From an uncultured Bacilli bacterium (GTDB lineage Bacteria; Bacillota_I; Bacilli_A; RF39; UBA660), in NCBI GenBank assembly GCA_934101275.1, contig CAKOQM010000012.1, positions 1 through 30,559 on the forward strand: a DNA stretch of 30,559 bases. Reading direction: 5' to 3'. The position numbers and the translations under genes are program-made. The notes below the pieces were generated by a model, which searched no databases, was not told the origin of the DNA, and saw only the letters and a program-made list of their open reading frames with translations. Positions 16,326 through 25,024 of the stretch are shown in pieces (the first letter of the stretch is position 1; the number at the start of each line of letters is the position of its first letter).

Positions 16326-16354
16326 AAAAAAGCTAGGATTTGTCCTAACTTTTG
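16326..16354 (-). terminator. Intrinsic terminator of the VWA gene
   Basis: Minus-strand AAGTTAGGA-CAAA-TCCTAGCTT, one G-U, then a T run. It overlaps the stop codon of the VWA gene. Confidence 0.8.
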
Positions 16355-16938
16355 TCTTCTAAATCTTTTTTCCAAGAAGTATCTAAACAATCGTCTTCAA
16401 AATACATTTTACTAGCGAAAGACATAGCCTTAAATAGTTTTGATATTCCTTTCGTATTTTTTTGATAGTTTGCAATATGAGAACTTTCTATACCAAGACT
16501 TTGACCTTCTTGAAAGCTATCAATATCCGCGCCTATATACATGAACTCCCAATCTTTGTGACCTTGAATCATTTCTTTTATTTGGGCTTTACTAAACATA
16601 CAAGAAGCATTTTCATAACCATCGGTCGTAATAATAAATAAGACTTTCTCTGTTTTCTCTCGTTCTAAAAATTGAATCGTTTTACCAATGGCATCTAATA
16701 AAGCCGTACTTCCTCTTACAAAATATTCTTTTTCGGTTAGCAAAGAAACTTCTTTAACCTCTTTTCTTTTGGTAATCATCTCATACTTATCATCAAATAA
16801 AACCGTTGTTATCTTGGCATTCTTTTTCAAAAAATCTTTCAAATAGCTATTATAACCACCAATGGTATCCTTCTCCATGCCTATCATAGAACCACTTCTA
16901 TCTAATAAGAAAACGACATCCCTATTCTTTTTTTCCAT
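16345..16938 (-). CDS. VWA domain (TerY-like) protein
   Basis: A 197-residue, single von Willebrand A domain protein of the cytosolic TerY-like type. The metal-ion site DRSGSM is at residues 13-18, with the later Thr (RGSTALLDA) and Asp-Gly (TTDGYENAS) elements. There are no signal or membrane segments. I chose ATG 16938, nine bases after GGAG; an earlier ATG overlaps the site. Such proteins often act with a partner that they hold in a metal-dependent complex. The divergent gene at 17056 is the natural candidate. The precise role is unknown. Confidence 0.85.
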   Translation of the reverse strand: MEKKNRDVVFLLDRSGSMIGMEKDTIGGYNSYLKDFLKKNAKITTVLFDDKYEMITKRKEVKEVSLLTEKEYFVRGSTALLDAIGKTIQFLEREKTEKVLFIITTDGYENASCMFSKAQIKEMIQGHKDWEFMYIGADIDSFQEGQSLGIESSHIANYQKNTKGISKLFKAMSFASKMYFEDDCLDTSWKKDLEDKS

Positions 16939-17055
16939 TTCTAACATCTCCGTTTCTACAAACAGGATACTAAAATTTTTAGCTTTAAAGGTCTCTTATT
17001 AAGCGACATTTTTAAAAGATATGTTAAAATACTGTTATAGAAAAGGAAGTTATCC

Positions 17056-17553
17056 ATGAACGAATTAAAAAAATCTTTAAAAATTTATATTAATAAGCAT
17101 TTAAAAGAAAATAAACGGTTAGAAAAAAAGTGTTTTCATAGCTTTATCTTTGCTGAAGAAAGTGATTTTGAAACACCAAATACTATTGTTGATTTTCTAA
17201 ATACCCATAAAGAGGACAAAGATTTTCAATCACTTTTATTTCAATATATCGATAAGAAGAATTTAAAAGATGCCGATGTGTATAACAAAGTTCATATAGA
17301 TAGAAGACTATTTTCTAAAATTCGCAGTGACAAAGATTATCATCCTAGTAAAGAAACAGTTATTCTTCTTGGTATTGCACTAGAACTTAAGGAAGAAGAA
17401 TTAGATCTGCTTTTAGAAAGTGCTTCTTATTCTTTACCAAAGAATAATCCTTATGATTTAATTATTCGTTTTTGTTTCATTCACAAGATCTTTAAACTCC
17501 AAGATATTAATAATCTTTTAGAAGATTACCATTGTAAATTATTTCACTATTAA
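17056..17553 (+). CDS. Conserved hypothetical protein with XRE-like C-terminal domain
   Basis: 165 residues. The N-terminal half is helical and charged, without recognisable motifs. The C-terminal half (about 75-165) carries a pattern I have seen in uncharacterised proteins next to VWA and macro-domain genes: VHIDRRLFSKIRSDKDYHPSK, ETVILLGIALELKEEELDLLLESASYSL, then DLIIRFCFIHKIF. Its helix pattern (RRLFSKI, PSKETV, LGIAL, LLESASYSL) resembles an XRE-like fold, so it may bind DNA. AAAAGGAAG precedes the ATG. It is divergent from the VWA gene with 117 bases between, suggesting joint control. Function unknown. Confidence 0.75.
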   Translation: MNELKKSLKIYINKHLKENKRLEKKCFHSFIFAEESDFETPNTIVDFLNTHKEDKDFQSLLFQYIDKKNLKDADVYNKVHIDRRLFSKIRSDKDYHPSKETVILLGIALELKEEELDLLLESASYSLPKNNPYDLIIRFCFIHKIFKLQDINNLLEDYHCKLFHY

Positions 17554-17557
17554 AAAA

Positions 17558-17592
17558 GCTAGAACCCTATTTTAAAAGGAGTTCTAGTTTTT
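17558..17592. terminator. Bidirectional terminator between the 17056 gene and valS
   Basis: CTAGAAC / GTTCTAG stem flanked by A run and T run on both sides. Both convergent genes end here, and the valS stop lies inside it. Confidence 0.75.
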
Positions 17593-20095
17593 GTTTTTCA
17601 GCTTCTAATTTTTGTTTTTCTTCCAAGACTAATTTTTCAGGAGCTTTTTGAACAAAATTTTCATTGGCTAATAAATTTTGTCTTTTTAAAATACTTGCTT
17701 TTAAACTTTCAATTTCTTTTTCTTTTTTTAGAATATCTTCTTTTGTTTCTTCTTTTTCATCGCACAAAGTCATATTGTAGTTTTTATAAACCACTTCATA
17801 TTTATTTTGACTTTGACTTTCCATAGCTATATGATCTGTTATTTTTAGCATTTGCATAACAAATGTATAATCTTCTTTGCTATTTAATAAAACATGGTAT
17901 TCCTTGCCAATATTATGTTCTGCTTTCATATTTCTGAATATACGGATAAATTCCATTTCATCATCAACTTCTAAAGAGACTTCTTTAAACACTTCTTTTT
18001 TTTCATATTTTGGATAATCGCTTAACATAATAGTCTCTTTTGTTTCTAAAACTTTTTGATAAATTTCTTCTGTTACAAAAGGCATGAAAGGATGAAGCAT
18101 TTTTAAAATGCCTACTAAAACTTTACGTAGAACACGTTTTGTTGTATTTTCGCTCATATGGAATTTGGCCATCTCAATATATTTATCACAGAAATCTTCC
18201 CAAATAAAGCGATATAAAATAGTGCCCACATTTTGGAATTCAAATTTATCCATATATTTTGTGACAGCTTTCACCGTTTCGTTATATTTTGTTAAAATCC
18301 ATTTATCTTCTTTATTTAAAATAAGTTCTTCTTTTTCGTCTAAACCATCTAAATTCATCATAACAAAACGAGAGGCGTTCCAAATTTTATTGATGAAATT
18401 CCAAGTACTTTTTACTTTTTCTTCATCGTATCTTAAGTCGGTTCCACCAGCCGTAGAAGTTGTTAAATAATATCTTAAAGCATCGGCTCCATAAGAATCA
18501 ATAACATCCATAGGATCGACTCCATTACCAAGGCTTTTACTCATTTTTCTTCCTTGTTTATCACGAATTAAACCATGAATATAGCAATATTCAAAAGGAC
18601 GAGTGTTTGTGAAATGAAGGCCTTGGAAAGTCATTCGATTTACCCAAAAAGGAATAATATCATAACCGGTTACTAAAACATTCGTTGGATAATATTTAGA
18701 AAGCAAATCTGTATTCAAAGGCCAACCAAGTGTTGAAAAAGGCCATAAAGCACTAGAAAACCAAGTGTCTAGCACGTCTTCATCTTGAACCCAACCTTCT
18801 TCTTTAGGTGCCTCCATACCAACGTAAACCTCGCCATCTTTATACCAAGCTGGTATTTGATGTCCCCACCAAAGTTGTCTTGAAATACACCAGTCATAAG
18901 TAATTTCCATCCAGTGATTCATTATTTTTTCATAACGAGCCGGTAAAAATTTAACTTTCGTATCTTTATTTTTTTGATTCTCTAAAACCCTATCTGCAAG
19001 AGGACGCATCTTAACAAACCATTGTTTTGAAACAATAGGTTCGACCATAGCATCGGTTCTTTCAGAGTGGCCCACACTATGGGTAATAGGTTCTATTTTA
19101 AGTAAGTACCCTTTTTCTTTTAATTCTTCGAGTAATTTTTCTCGGCATGCAAAACGGTCCATGCCAGCATAAGAAAGACAATTTTCATTCATGGTACCAT
19201 CTAAATTTAAAATATCAATGCCTTCTAAGTGATGTCTTTTACCTACTTCATAGTCATTAGGGTCGCTTTTAGGCGTTATTTTAACACATCCGGTTCCTTT
19301 TTCCATGTCAGCATGTTCGTCTGCGATAACAGGGATTTCCCTTCCTACAAGAGGTAAAATAATCGTTTTACCAATATATTTTTGATATCTTTTATCCTCT
19401 TTATTAACCGCAACAGCCATGTCTCCAAACATTGTTTCAGGACGAGTTGTGGCTACATCTAAATACTCCTCGCTATCTTTAAAAGAATATTTTAAATGGT
19501 AGAAATTACCAGGAACATCTTTATAAATAACTTCTTCGTTTGATAAAGCCGTTTTAGCAACAGGATCCCAGTTAATCATTCTTTCGCCACGATAAATAAG
19601 ACCTTCGTTGTATAAATCAACAAAGACTTTCCGAACGGATGTTGATAGTCCTTCATCTAAAGTAAATCTTTCTTTCGAATAATCCACACTTAAACCAAGT
19701 TTCGCCCATTGACGATGAATATTAGAGGCATATTCATCTTTCCACTTCCAAGCTTCCTTTAACCAGCCTTCTCTTTTCATACTACGAGGATCAATTCCTT
19801 CTTCACGTAGTTTTTTATCTACTTTAGCCTGAGTGGCAATCCCGGCATGATCCATACCTGGAACCCATAAGGCATCAAAGCCTTGCATTCTTTTATAACG
19901 AATCATGATATCTTGAATGGAAGTATCCCAAGCATGACCAAGATGAAGTTTACCCGTTACATTAGGAGGCGGAATAACAATACAAAAAGGTTTGCCGTCA
20001 TTTTTACCACTTTCAAAATAACCTTGTTCTTTCCAAAAATCATATTTTCCTTGTTCAACATCTTTATGATTATATTTTTTATCGATTAAGTCCAT
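17567..20095 (-). CDS. valS: Valyl-tRNA synthetase
   Basis: Class I synthetase charging tRNA(Val), with editing against threonine. 842 residues: the HIGH-type motif HLGH at 51-54 (PPNVTGKLHLGHAWD), the CP1 editing domain with TTRPETMFGD, KMSKS at 517-521, the anticodon-binding domain, and a C-terminal coiled-coil arm rich in Lys/Glu. The C-terminal arm is present and the length is within the usual 830-900. The start overlaps the upstream unknown gene by 17 bases and has AAGGAGG nearby. It is placed behind a Val T-box, which fits the product. Confidence 0.96.
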   Translation of the reverse strand: MDLIDKKYNHKDVEQGKYDFWKEQGYFESGKNDGKPFCIVIPPPNVTGKLHLGHAWDTSIQDIMIRYKRMQGFDALWVPGMDHAGIATQAKVDKKLREEGIDPRSMKREGWLKEAWKWKDEYASNIHRQWAKLGLSVDYSKERFTLDEGLSTSVRKVFVDLYNEGLIYRGERMINWDPVAKTALSNEEVIYKDVPGNFYHLKYSFKDSEEYLDVATTRPETMFGDMAVAVNKEDKRYQKYIGKTIILPLVGREIPVIADEHADMEKGTGCVKITPKSDPNDYEVGKRHHLEGIDILNLDGTMNENCLSYAGMDRFACREKLLEELKEKGYLLKIEPITHSVGHSERTDAMVEPIVSKQWFVKMRPLADRVLENQKNKDTKVKFLPARYEKIMNHWMEITYDWCISRQLWWGHQIPAWYKDGEVYVGMEAPKEEGWVQDEDVLDTWFSSALWPFSTLGWPLNTDLLSKYYPTNVLVTGYDIIPFWVNRMTFQGLHFTNTRPFEYCYIHGLIRDKQGRKMSKSLGNGVDPMDVIDSYGADALRYYLTTSTAGGTDLRYDEEKVKSTWNFINKIWNASRFVMMNLDGLDEKEELILNKEDKWILTKYNETVKAVTKYMDKFEFQNVGTILYRFIWEDFCDKYIEMAKFHMSENTTKRVLRKVLVGILKMLHPFMPFVTEEIYQKVLETKETIMLSDYPKYEKKEVFKEVSLEVDDEMEFIRIFRNMKAEHNIGKEYHVLLNSKEDYTFVMQMLKITDHIAMESQSQNKYEVVYKNYNMTLCDEKEETKEDILKKEKEIESLKASILKRQNLLANENFVQKAPEKLVLEEKQKLEAEKQKLELLLK

Positions 20096-20534
20096 TTTTC
20101 TTTTCCTCCTTTTGTTTATTGATAAACTCCATCATTTCTTCAAAAGTCATAATTTTGTCACCTTGACTAAAAATACCATCTTCTACTGTTATAGCCATAT
20201 AACTTTCATCTTGTGTTTGATAAAAATTATTGAAATAATTAATTTGTATATCAGATATATGTTCAGGCAAAAATAAAACAATGCTATTATTTTCTTTACC
20301 CGAAATTTCATCTTCCAAAATAGTTAAATATTCTAAATTTTGAGTTACAAATGCAGCAATTGGCCAAATTTCAGCAAGTGTTTGTTCTGGTTTGCACACA
20401 ATATTCAAGTTTTCCTTAGTTAAGTTTAAATCTTTAAACATCTCACTAAGTAATTGATTATGATTGATCTTATCATCATAAGATTCATTTTCAAGTATAT
20501 TACCGTATTTTCCAACACAAATAACCCTTCTCAT
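20079..20534 (-). CDS. Hypothetical protein between the Val T-box and valS
   Basis: 151 residues, not recognised. The N-terminus MRRVICVGKYGNILENESYDD looks like a beta-strand with a turn. The middle has AEIWPIAAFVTQNLEYLTILEDE, then IVLFLPEHISDIQINYFNNFY, and the C-terminus is Lys/Glu-rich (EFINKQKEEKKNGLNR). It is soluble, with no signal peptide. Start ATG 20534 has AAGGAGG six bases upstream; the open frame continues upstream only because it passes through T-box RNA. It is the first gene under the Val T-box, overlapping valS by 17 bases. It is thus made when uncharged tRNA(Val) accumulates, yet is not an obvious synthetase or transporter. Confidence 0.8.
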   Translation of the reverse strand: MRRVICVGKYGNILENESYDDKINHNQLLSEMFKDLNLTKENLNIVCKPEQTLAEIWPIAAFVTQNLEYLTILEDEISGKENNSIVLFLPEHISDIQINYFNNFYQTQDESYMAITVEDGIFSQGDKIMTFEEMMEFINKQKEEKKNGLNR

Positions 20535-20540
20535 TTTTTT

Positions 20541-20742
20541 CCTCCTTAGAATTAAAAAAAGATGGTCCTTCAAAGGAGTCATAAATGACGGTACCATCCT
20601 TATTTTTTCTTTTTCTTGATAAAGGAGCCATCTCCTATATGCATTCGTTAACAACCTTCTAAAATGATTTTTGTTTATTTCCACCAACCATAAACTCTCT
20701 TTAAAAAACCAATTTTATACTCCTTTAACTTCTTCGCATTTC
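20541..20742 (-). promoter_or_regulatory. T-box riboswitch, Val specifier, controlling valS
   Basis: The leader has the T-box features in order. AGTA occurs in the lower stem. The apical loop GGTTGGTGGAAA is closed by GTTTAT/ATAAAC. The specifier loop is GAAG-GUU-G (GUU at 20655-20653, a Val codon followed by purine). The antiterminator sequence AAGGATGGTACCG ends at 20589. The alternative terminator pairs GATGGT (20598-20593) with ACCATC (20566-20561), then T7. The specifier matches valS. Confidence 0.9.
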
Positions 20743-20748
20743 CTAAAT

Positions 20749-20777
20749 ATCATACCAGCATCTGTTTTTAAATGCAA
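20749..20777 (-). promoter_or_regulatory. Promoter of the valS operon
   Basis: TTGCAT (20777-20772), 17-base spacer, TGGTATGAT with the -10 at 20754-20749. It starts the T-box leader at about 20742. Confidence 0.75.
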
Positions 20778-20791
20778 CTTCTATTTTACAT

Positions 20792-21742
20792 TTAACTCAA
20801 ATTAATCGTTTCTTTTAGAACATCATTAACGTATACTTTAAGTTTTTTTGCTTCTAAAACAGAACTCCCTTCTTCTTCATTATTTAAAACAAAAAGATTA
20901 CTAATACGCTTGTTTTCCTTAACATCATAAACATAAAAAGCATTATCTTTCGTTGTACAATTTAAATATTTACCTGTAAAAGAGAGATTTTTAAAGTTTT
21001 CTTCTAACTTATCAGTATTATTATAATCCACTAAAAGATAGGAATTATCATCATCGATAATAATTGCAAAATCGCCATTAAAATCAACAATAGGATAATG
21101 AATATTTTCTGTTAAAACCGCACCATTTAAATCCACGATATTCCAAACATTTTCTTTTAACGTAATAAAATAATCAGAAATCAAAGAACCATTTTCCTCT
21201 TTATTCGGTAAACCAATAAATTCATATTTTTCATCAAAAGAAATGACCATGTAAGGATTATCTTTTAAGCTCATCACACCATAGTAACCCTCTTCATTAG
21301 AAACAATAACCAAATCATTAGCAAGACCAATACCATAATCTTTGACTTCCCGATACGAATTCGCTTTATAAGCCGTTTTTGTTTTAATATCATAAAGAAA
21401 AGTGTTGCCATCTGTGATAAAGGCATATCTTTTTTGGATCACTTTGACATAATCTTCTTTACTATAAGAATCCTTTTGATAGGCTTTATCCGTCACATTA
21501 TTTTTGGCAATATCACACGTATCTGTAAGGCAATTATAATTTCCGATTAATTCCCCATCATCGGTATAAAACCAAAGTTTGTTATCAAAAAACTTATCTT
21601 TATTAAGGTTAGGCTTTTCATTCGTTGTCGTAATTTCTTTTTTTGAATGATGTAAAAACATACCATATCCTCCTAAAAAGGAAGATAAAACAAGGAAAAT
21701 AACAATTGTTATCGCGGCACTATTAGCTATTTTCTTGTTCAT
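20792..21742 (-). CDS. Single-pass membrane protein with one Cys-pair extracellular module
   Basis: 316 residues, one N-terminal membrane segment (about 9-31) followed by a long outside domain. The domain contains the module LWFYTDDGELIGNYNCLTDTCDIA, whose Cys pair could form a disulfide, then beta-rich repeats in the style of WG/beta-propeller proteins (GLANDLVIVSNEEGYYGVMSL, ..FAIIIDDDNSYLLVDYN). The same module appears twice in the upstream gene. It overlaps that gene by 20 bases, so the two are translated together. Probably an envelope protein; function unknown. Confidence 0.8.
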   Translation of the reverse strand: MNKKIANSAAITIVIFLVLSSFLGGYGMFLHHSKKEITTTNEKPNLNKDKFFDNKLWFYTDDGELIGNYNCLTDTCDIAKNNVTDKAYQKDSYSKEDYVKVIQKRYAFITDGNTFLYDIKTKTAYKANSYREVKDYGIGLANDLVIVSNEEGYYGVMSLKDNPYMVISFDEKYEFIGLPNKEENGSLISDYFITLKENVWNIVDLNGAVLTENIHYPIVDFNGDFAIIIDDDNSYLLVDYNNTDKLEENFKNLSFTGKYLNCTTKDNAFYVYDVKENKRISNLFVLNNEEEGSSVLEAKKLKVYVNDVLKETINLS

Positions 21743-23987
21743 CTACACTCTCTTCTTTCTCACTGACATAACTTCCATCTTTTAAAAATTTCAAAGGATT
21801 ATTGTATGTATTATTGCTATTACCAATTTCTACATAAATATAATTATCATCAAAAGTAATACGAAAAGCATTCACACTACTTCCATAATAACGATCCGTT
21901 AGAAGTTCGATGCCATCTTTGCCTTTTTCATCACCCGTCACTTCATAAATATATTCTTTCTTACTTGAATCATCATAACGATAGAGATGAACACGATGAT
22001 TAATAACCGCTGCATAAAAATCATCATATAACTCTATATAATTATATGCTGTACTACTTATTTCCTTAGAAAAAGAATGAACAAAGAACATATTATCTTT
22101 ATATGTTTTTAAATAATCTTTGTAGTAATCAACAATAGGTGAAGCTTTATCTTCTGTTTTCTTCTCTCCTGCTTTATCATACAAAGAATACTTATTATTT
22201 TCCGTAACAACAAAATAGTCACCTAAACGTTTAATTTCATTTTTATTAAATTGAATAACTGACGTAACTCCTTCACTGGTTATTTTATTGACACCATATT
22301 TTCCTGTTGCTTTTGATATCGCAATGAAATACAAATTCGTTGGGCTAATAAACGTCACATCTTCTCCCCCGGTATAAGAAGCCGTATCTACACTAGAAAA
22401 CTCACTTATAGGTTTATCTGAACTAGTTAGATCAATTAAATAAATACTAGAACCATCTTTAATAAAAGCATATTTTTTTCCAATAATAGGAATATATCCT
22501 TCTTTAACATCCCCTGTTTCTTTCATGTTACCATTGGTTTCCCTTAAAACAGAATCACTGGCGATCGTACAATTCGAAAGCTTATTGGTATTACTTTCGA
22601 TAGTATTTTGATTATTACAATGGTAGGTTCCTAAAAGTTCTTTCTTGCTACTATCTTGGTAAAAATATAAAGATCCCTCAAAATAACTTAAGAAAGCTAA
22701 CTGTTTTGATAAACGTCCTTCTTTTAGATCAACATTATAATTTGTTTTATCTTCTCCATCATAAACATTGATTAAAAGAATGTCTTCATTTAATTCATAA
22801 TCAAAAGCTTTATTTGTTTTCACAAGTTTCAAATTATCATTGTAAATTTCTAATTTATTATACTCTGTATTTTTAAGTTCGATATCTTTCATACTATAAA
22901 AATTATTTTCATAGTCTAAAACATAAAGTTTGTTTTTTCTAACAGATAATAAAATATCATCTAATAAAACAATATAGTCTTGATCATCACTAGGACTTAC
23001 TTCTTTGGCATTATAATCATATACATGATATTTACCTTGATTATTCTTAGTAACCACATATTTACTATTTGCATTCACAATGGTTTCATTAAAAGCTTTC
23101 GTTAAAGGTTTATTTTCACTATTTGAAACATAAGAATTGTTATCTTTACGAACCGATACAAATTGTACTTCTTCTTGGTTAGGAATTATATGAAGTTCAT
23201 CATAAGTCATTGGAATAAGCGTTTTGACTTCGTCTGACGTTATTTTAATCAAGCCATATTTGCTTTCTTCATTTTTCACAATAATTTCATTGTCATAACC
23301 ATAACTTGTTAAAACATCATAAACAGTACTTATAACCTTTTGCTCTTTAAGATCATATAACACAAAGTTTTTTGTGTTTTCATCTTTGGTGTCTTTTATA
23401 AAAACAAATCGATTTTGATAAATAGACGAACGCAAAGATAATGTCTCATTTTTTTCATTTAAAAGACGTACCGTATCCATTACCGTATCTTGCGTTAAAA
23501 AGGCCACTTCACATAGTTTTTCATCTTTATTGACACATTCATACTTACCAAGTTCTTGACCATCTTTATCTGTCAAAATAAGTGTTCCATTTTCATAACG
23601 ATAATTATCTTTTTCTAAGATAACATCTGGCGTTAAGGAAGAAGATGGTTCATCTTTTTTTAAAATAAAGAATACAAGAATTCCCACGATTAACAGAACA
23701 ATCAAACTAACGATAAGAACAAAAATAATTTTCTTTTTCTTATCAAGAGATTGCCACCATTGTTTTAATTTTTTCCATATATTCTGTTTCTTGGGGGGTT
23801 CTTCTTTTTTCATTTCTTCTTTCGTTTCTACTTCAGTTTTAAAAATCAAATCCGAATCTTTCATATGTTCATCAAACTCAGCCTGATATTCATTGGCTAT
23901 ATTTTCTAAGGACTCTAAAGCTAAATCACTTAATGTATTTAGTTCTTTTGTTTCTTCTTTAGTCATATGATCTTTTTCATTATTCAT
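21723..23987 (-). CDS. Large single-pass membrane protein with duplicated Cys-pair modules
   Basis: 754 residues. The first 85 are cytosolic, acidic then basic; a membrane segment follows (about 87-109, KKKIIFVLIVSLIVLLIVG). The remaining 640 face outside. Two copies of the module seen in the neighbouring gene are visible: GTLILTDKDGQELGKYECVNKDEKLCEVA and GSLYFYQDSSKKELLGTYHC...LSNCTIAS. Between them repeated blocks of strands, including NSKYVVTKNNQGKYHVYDY, KYGLIKITSDE and GKYGVNKITSEGV, look like WG-repeat propeller blades. No catalytic motif is seen. AGAGG precedes the ATG. This gene leads the pair; both are likely surface sensors, adhesins or scaffold proteins. Confidence 0.8.
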   Translation of the reverse strand: MNNEKDHMTKEETKELNTLSDLALESLENIANEYQAEFDEHMKDSDLIFKTEVETKEEMKKEEPPKKQNIWKKLKQWWQSLDKKKKIIFVLIVSLIVLLIVGILVFFILKKDEPSSSLTPDVILEKDNYRYENGTLILTDKDGQELGKYECVNKDEKLCEVAFLTQDTVMDTVRLLNEKNETLSLRSSIYQNRFVFIKDTKDENTKNFVLYDLKEQKVISTVYDVLTSYGYDNEIIVKNEESKYGLIKITSDEVKTLIPMTYDELHIIPNQEEVQFVSVRKDNNSYVSNSENKPLTKAFNETIVNANSKYVVTKNNQGKYHVYDYNAKEVSPSDDQDYIVLLDDILLSVRKNKLYVLDYENNFYSMKDIELKNTEYNKLEIYNDNLKLVKTNKAFDYELNEDILLINVYDGEDKTNYNVDLKEGRLSKQLAFLSYFEGSLYFYQDSSKKELLGTYHCNNQNTIESNTNKLSNCTIASDSVLRETNGNMKETGDVKEGYIPIIGKKYAFIKDGSSIYLIDLTSSDKPISEFSSVDTASYTGGEDVTFISPTNLYFIAISKATGKYGVNKITSEGVTSVIQFNKNEIKRLGDYFVVTENNKYSLYDKAGEKKTEDKASPIVDYYKDYLKTYKDNMFFVHSFSKEISSTAYNYIELYDDFYAAVINHRVHLYRYDDSSKKEYIYEVTGDEKGKDGIELLTDRYYGSSVNAFRITFDDNYIYVEIGNSNNTYNNPLKFLKDGSYVSEKEESVDEQENS

Positions 23988-24021
23988 AAGATTAACCTCT
24001 TTCTATTTTCAAATGGTTTAT

Positions 24022-24030
24022 ACCATATTT
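24022..24030 (-). promoter_or_regulatory. Candidate extended -10 promoter for the 754-residue protein
   Basis: Minus-strand TGGTATAAA lies about 35 bases upstream of ATG 23987. The -35 is not clear. Confidence 0.4.
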
Positions 24031-24085
24031 TTATGAACTCTTCTACTATAAAAGAATACCATATTTTTTAGGCAAAGTATAGATC

Positions 24086-24110
24086 AAAAAAACTGTCCAG
24101 AAAGACAGTT
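24086..24110 (-). terminator. Terminator of the pilC-pilD-AAA operon
   Basis: AACTGTC (24110-24104, minus strand) / GACAGTT (24097-24091) stem with a T run directly after, downstream of the AAA gene stop at 24119. Confidence 0.8.
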
Positions 24111-24118
24111 TTAACAAT

Positions 24119-24969
24119 TTAAAAAGTTCTTGCTTGATGGTAATCCGAATTTAATTGATATTTTTCTTCTAAAAATTTTTGAAACTCTTTTGTTAAAGAC
24201 GTCCCAATAATAGGCTCTAATAATCTTATGTTATTGAACAAAGACAAAATGTGAGAAGCTATTTCCCAAGTATGTGGTGTAAGAAAAACATCTTCCATAA
24301 AAGCTAAACCATCTGCAGGAATCGCATAAATATTTCTACCTTTAGATGCCGCATCTTCTATAAACGCAATGAAAAAAGGATGAAGTTTATAAACTTTTAA
24401 ACGATTATATAGTACATTCGTGTATGGCTTTTTATTCCAATAACATTGATTTTGAAAAGATGAATAAACATCTGTATCAAGTTGTCCAAAATAATTGGCA
24501 AGTTTTCTTCTTGATGAAAGTGGTTTACGAGAAGTTGCCACTACACGTGCATTTGAAGGAAGATAATACTTGCCCTTAAAAATATTATCTAAAATAGCTT
24601 TTTCTACTTCTTTAGAAGCTTCATCTAAATATTCTAAAAGTAAAATATGAATATGTTCAGGTTCATTTTCGCATTTTCTTTTAATATTAACATACCAAGA
24701 AGGCTTTGATTCTTGCATGTAACCTCTTTCATTATAAATATTTACGCCATCTATGCTATTCAAAGTAGCTGTACGAACGTATATTTTTTCACAACCTACA
24801 TCATAATGCATAATTTTTTCCGTTTGTCTGAACAAGGTTTGGCTCCATAAAGTAAAAGAGGAACATTGCCAAAAAGAAAACTTTCAATGGCATCCTCTTC
24901 TTTTATTTTTTCATACGTCAAACTATTTGCTAAGTTAGCCATGACGGCCTTTCTTTCTTCTTCCGTCAT
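24119..24969 (-). pseudogene. MoxR-like AAA+ ATPase, frameshifted
   Basis: Two overlapping frames give one MoxR-like ATPase in pieces. The first frame (24969 to 24796) has MTEEERKAVMANLANSL and reaches the P-loop strand VPLLLYG. The second, -1 relative (to 24119), has VRTATLNSIDG, the Walker B-like ILLLEYLDEAS, the sensor region NARVVATSRKP and a C-terminal lid. They join across GGAAAAAATT (about 24811), where a slip on the A6 run gives a continuous frame. After the join the Walker A place reads GAKPCSDKRKK and does not fit GxxGxGK[ST]; Walker B is also altered. It is a decayed copy, or a sequencing error in a diverged protein. It follows pilD in the same operon. Confidence 0.65.
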
Positions 24970-25024
24970 ATTTTTCCTTCCCTTCTGACACGTCATACTC
25001 TACGACATTTTTTCTAAATAGTAA

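Noticed and set aside
20535..20687. N-terminal extension of the gene before valS (start at 20687)
   Set aside because: The stretch is T-box RNA (specifier loop, antiterminator, terminator); a perfect ribosome site precedes ATG 20534.
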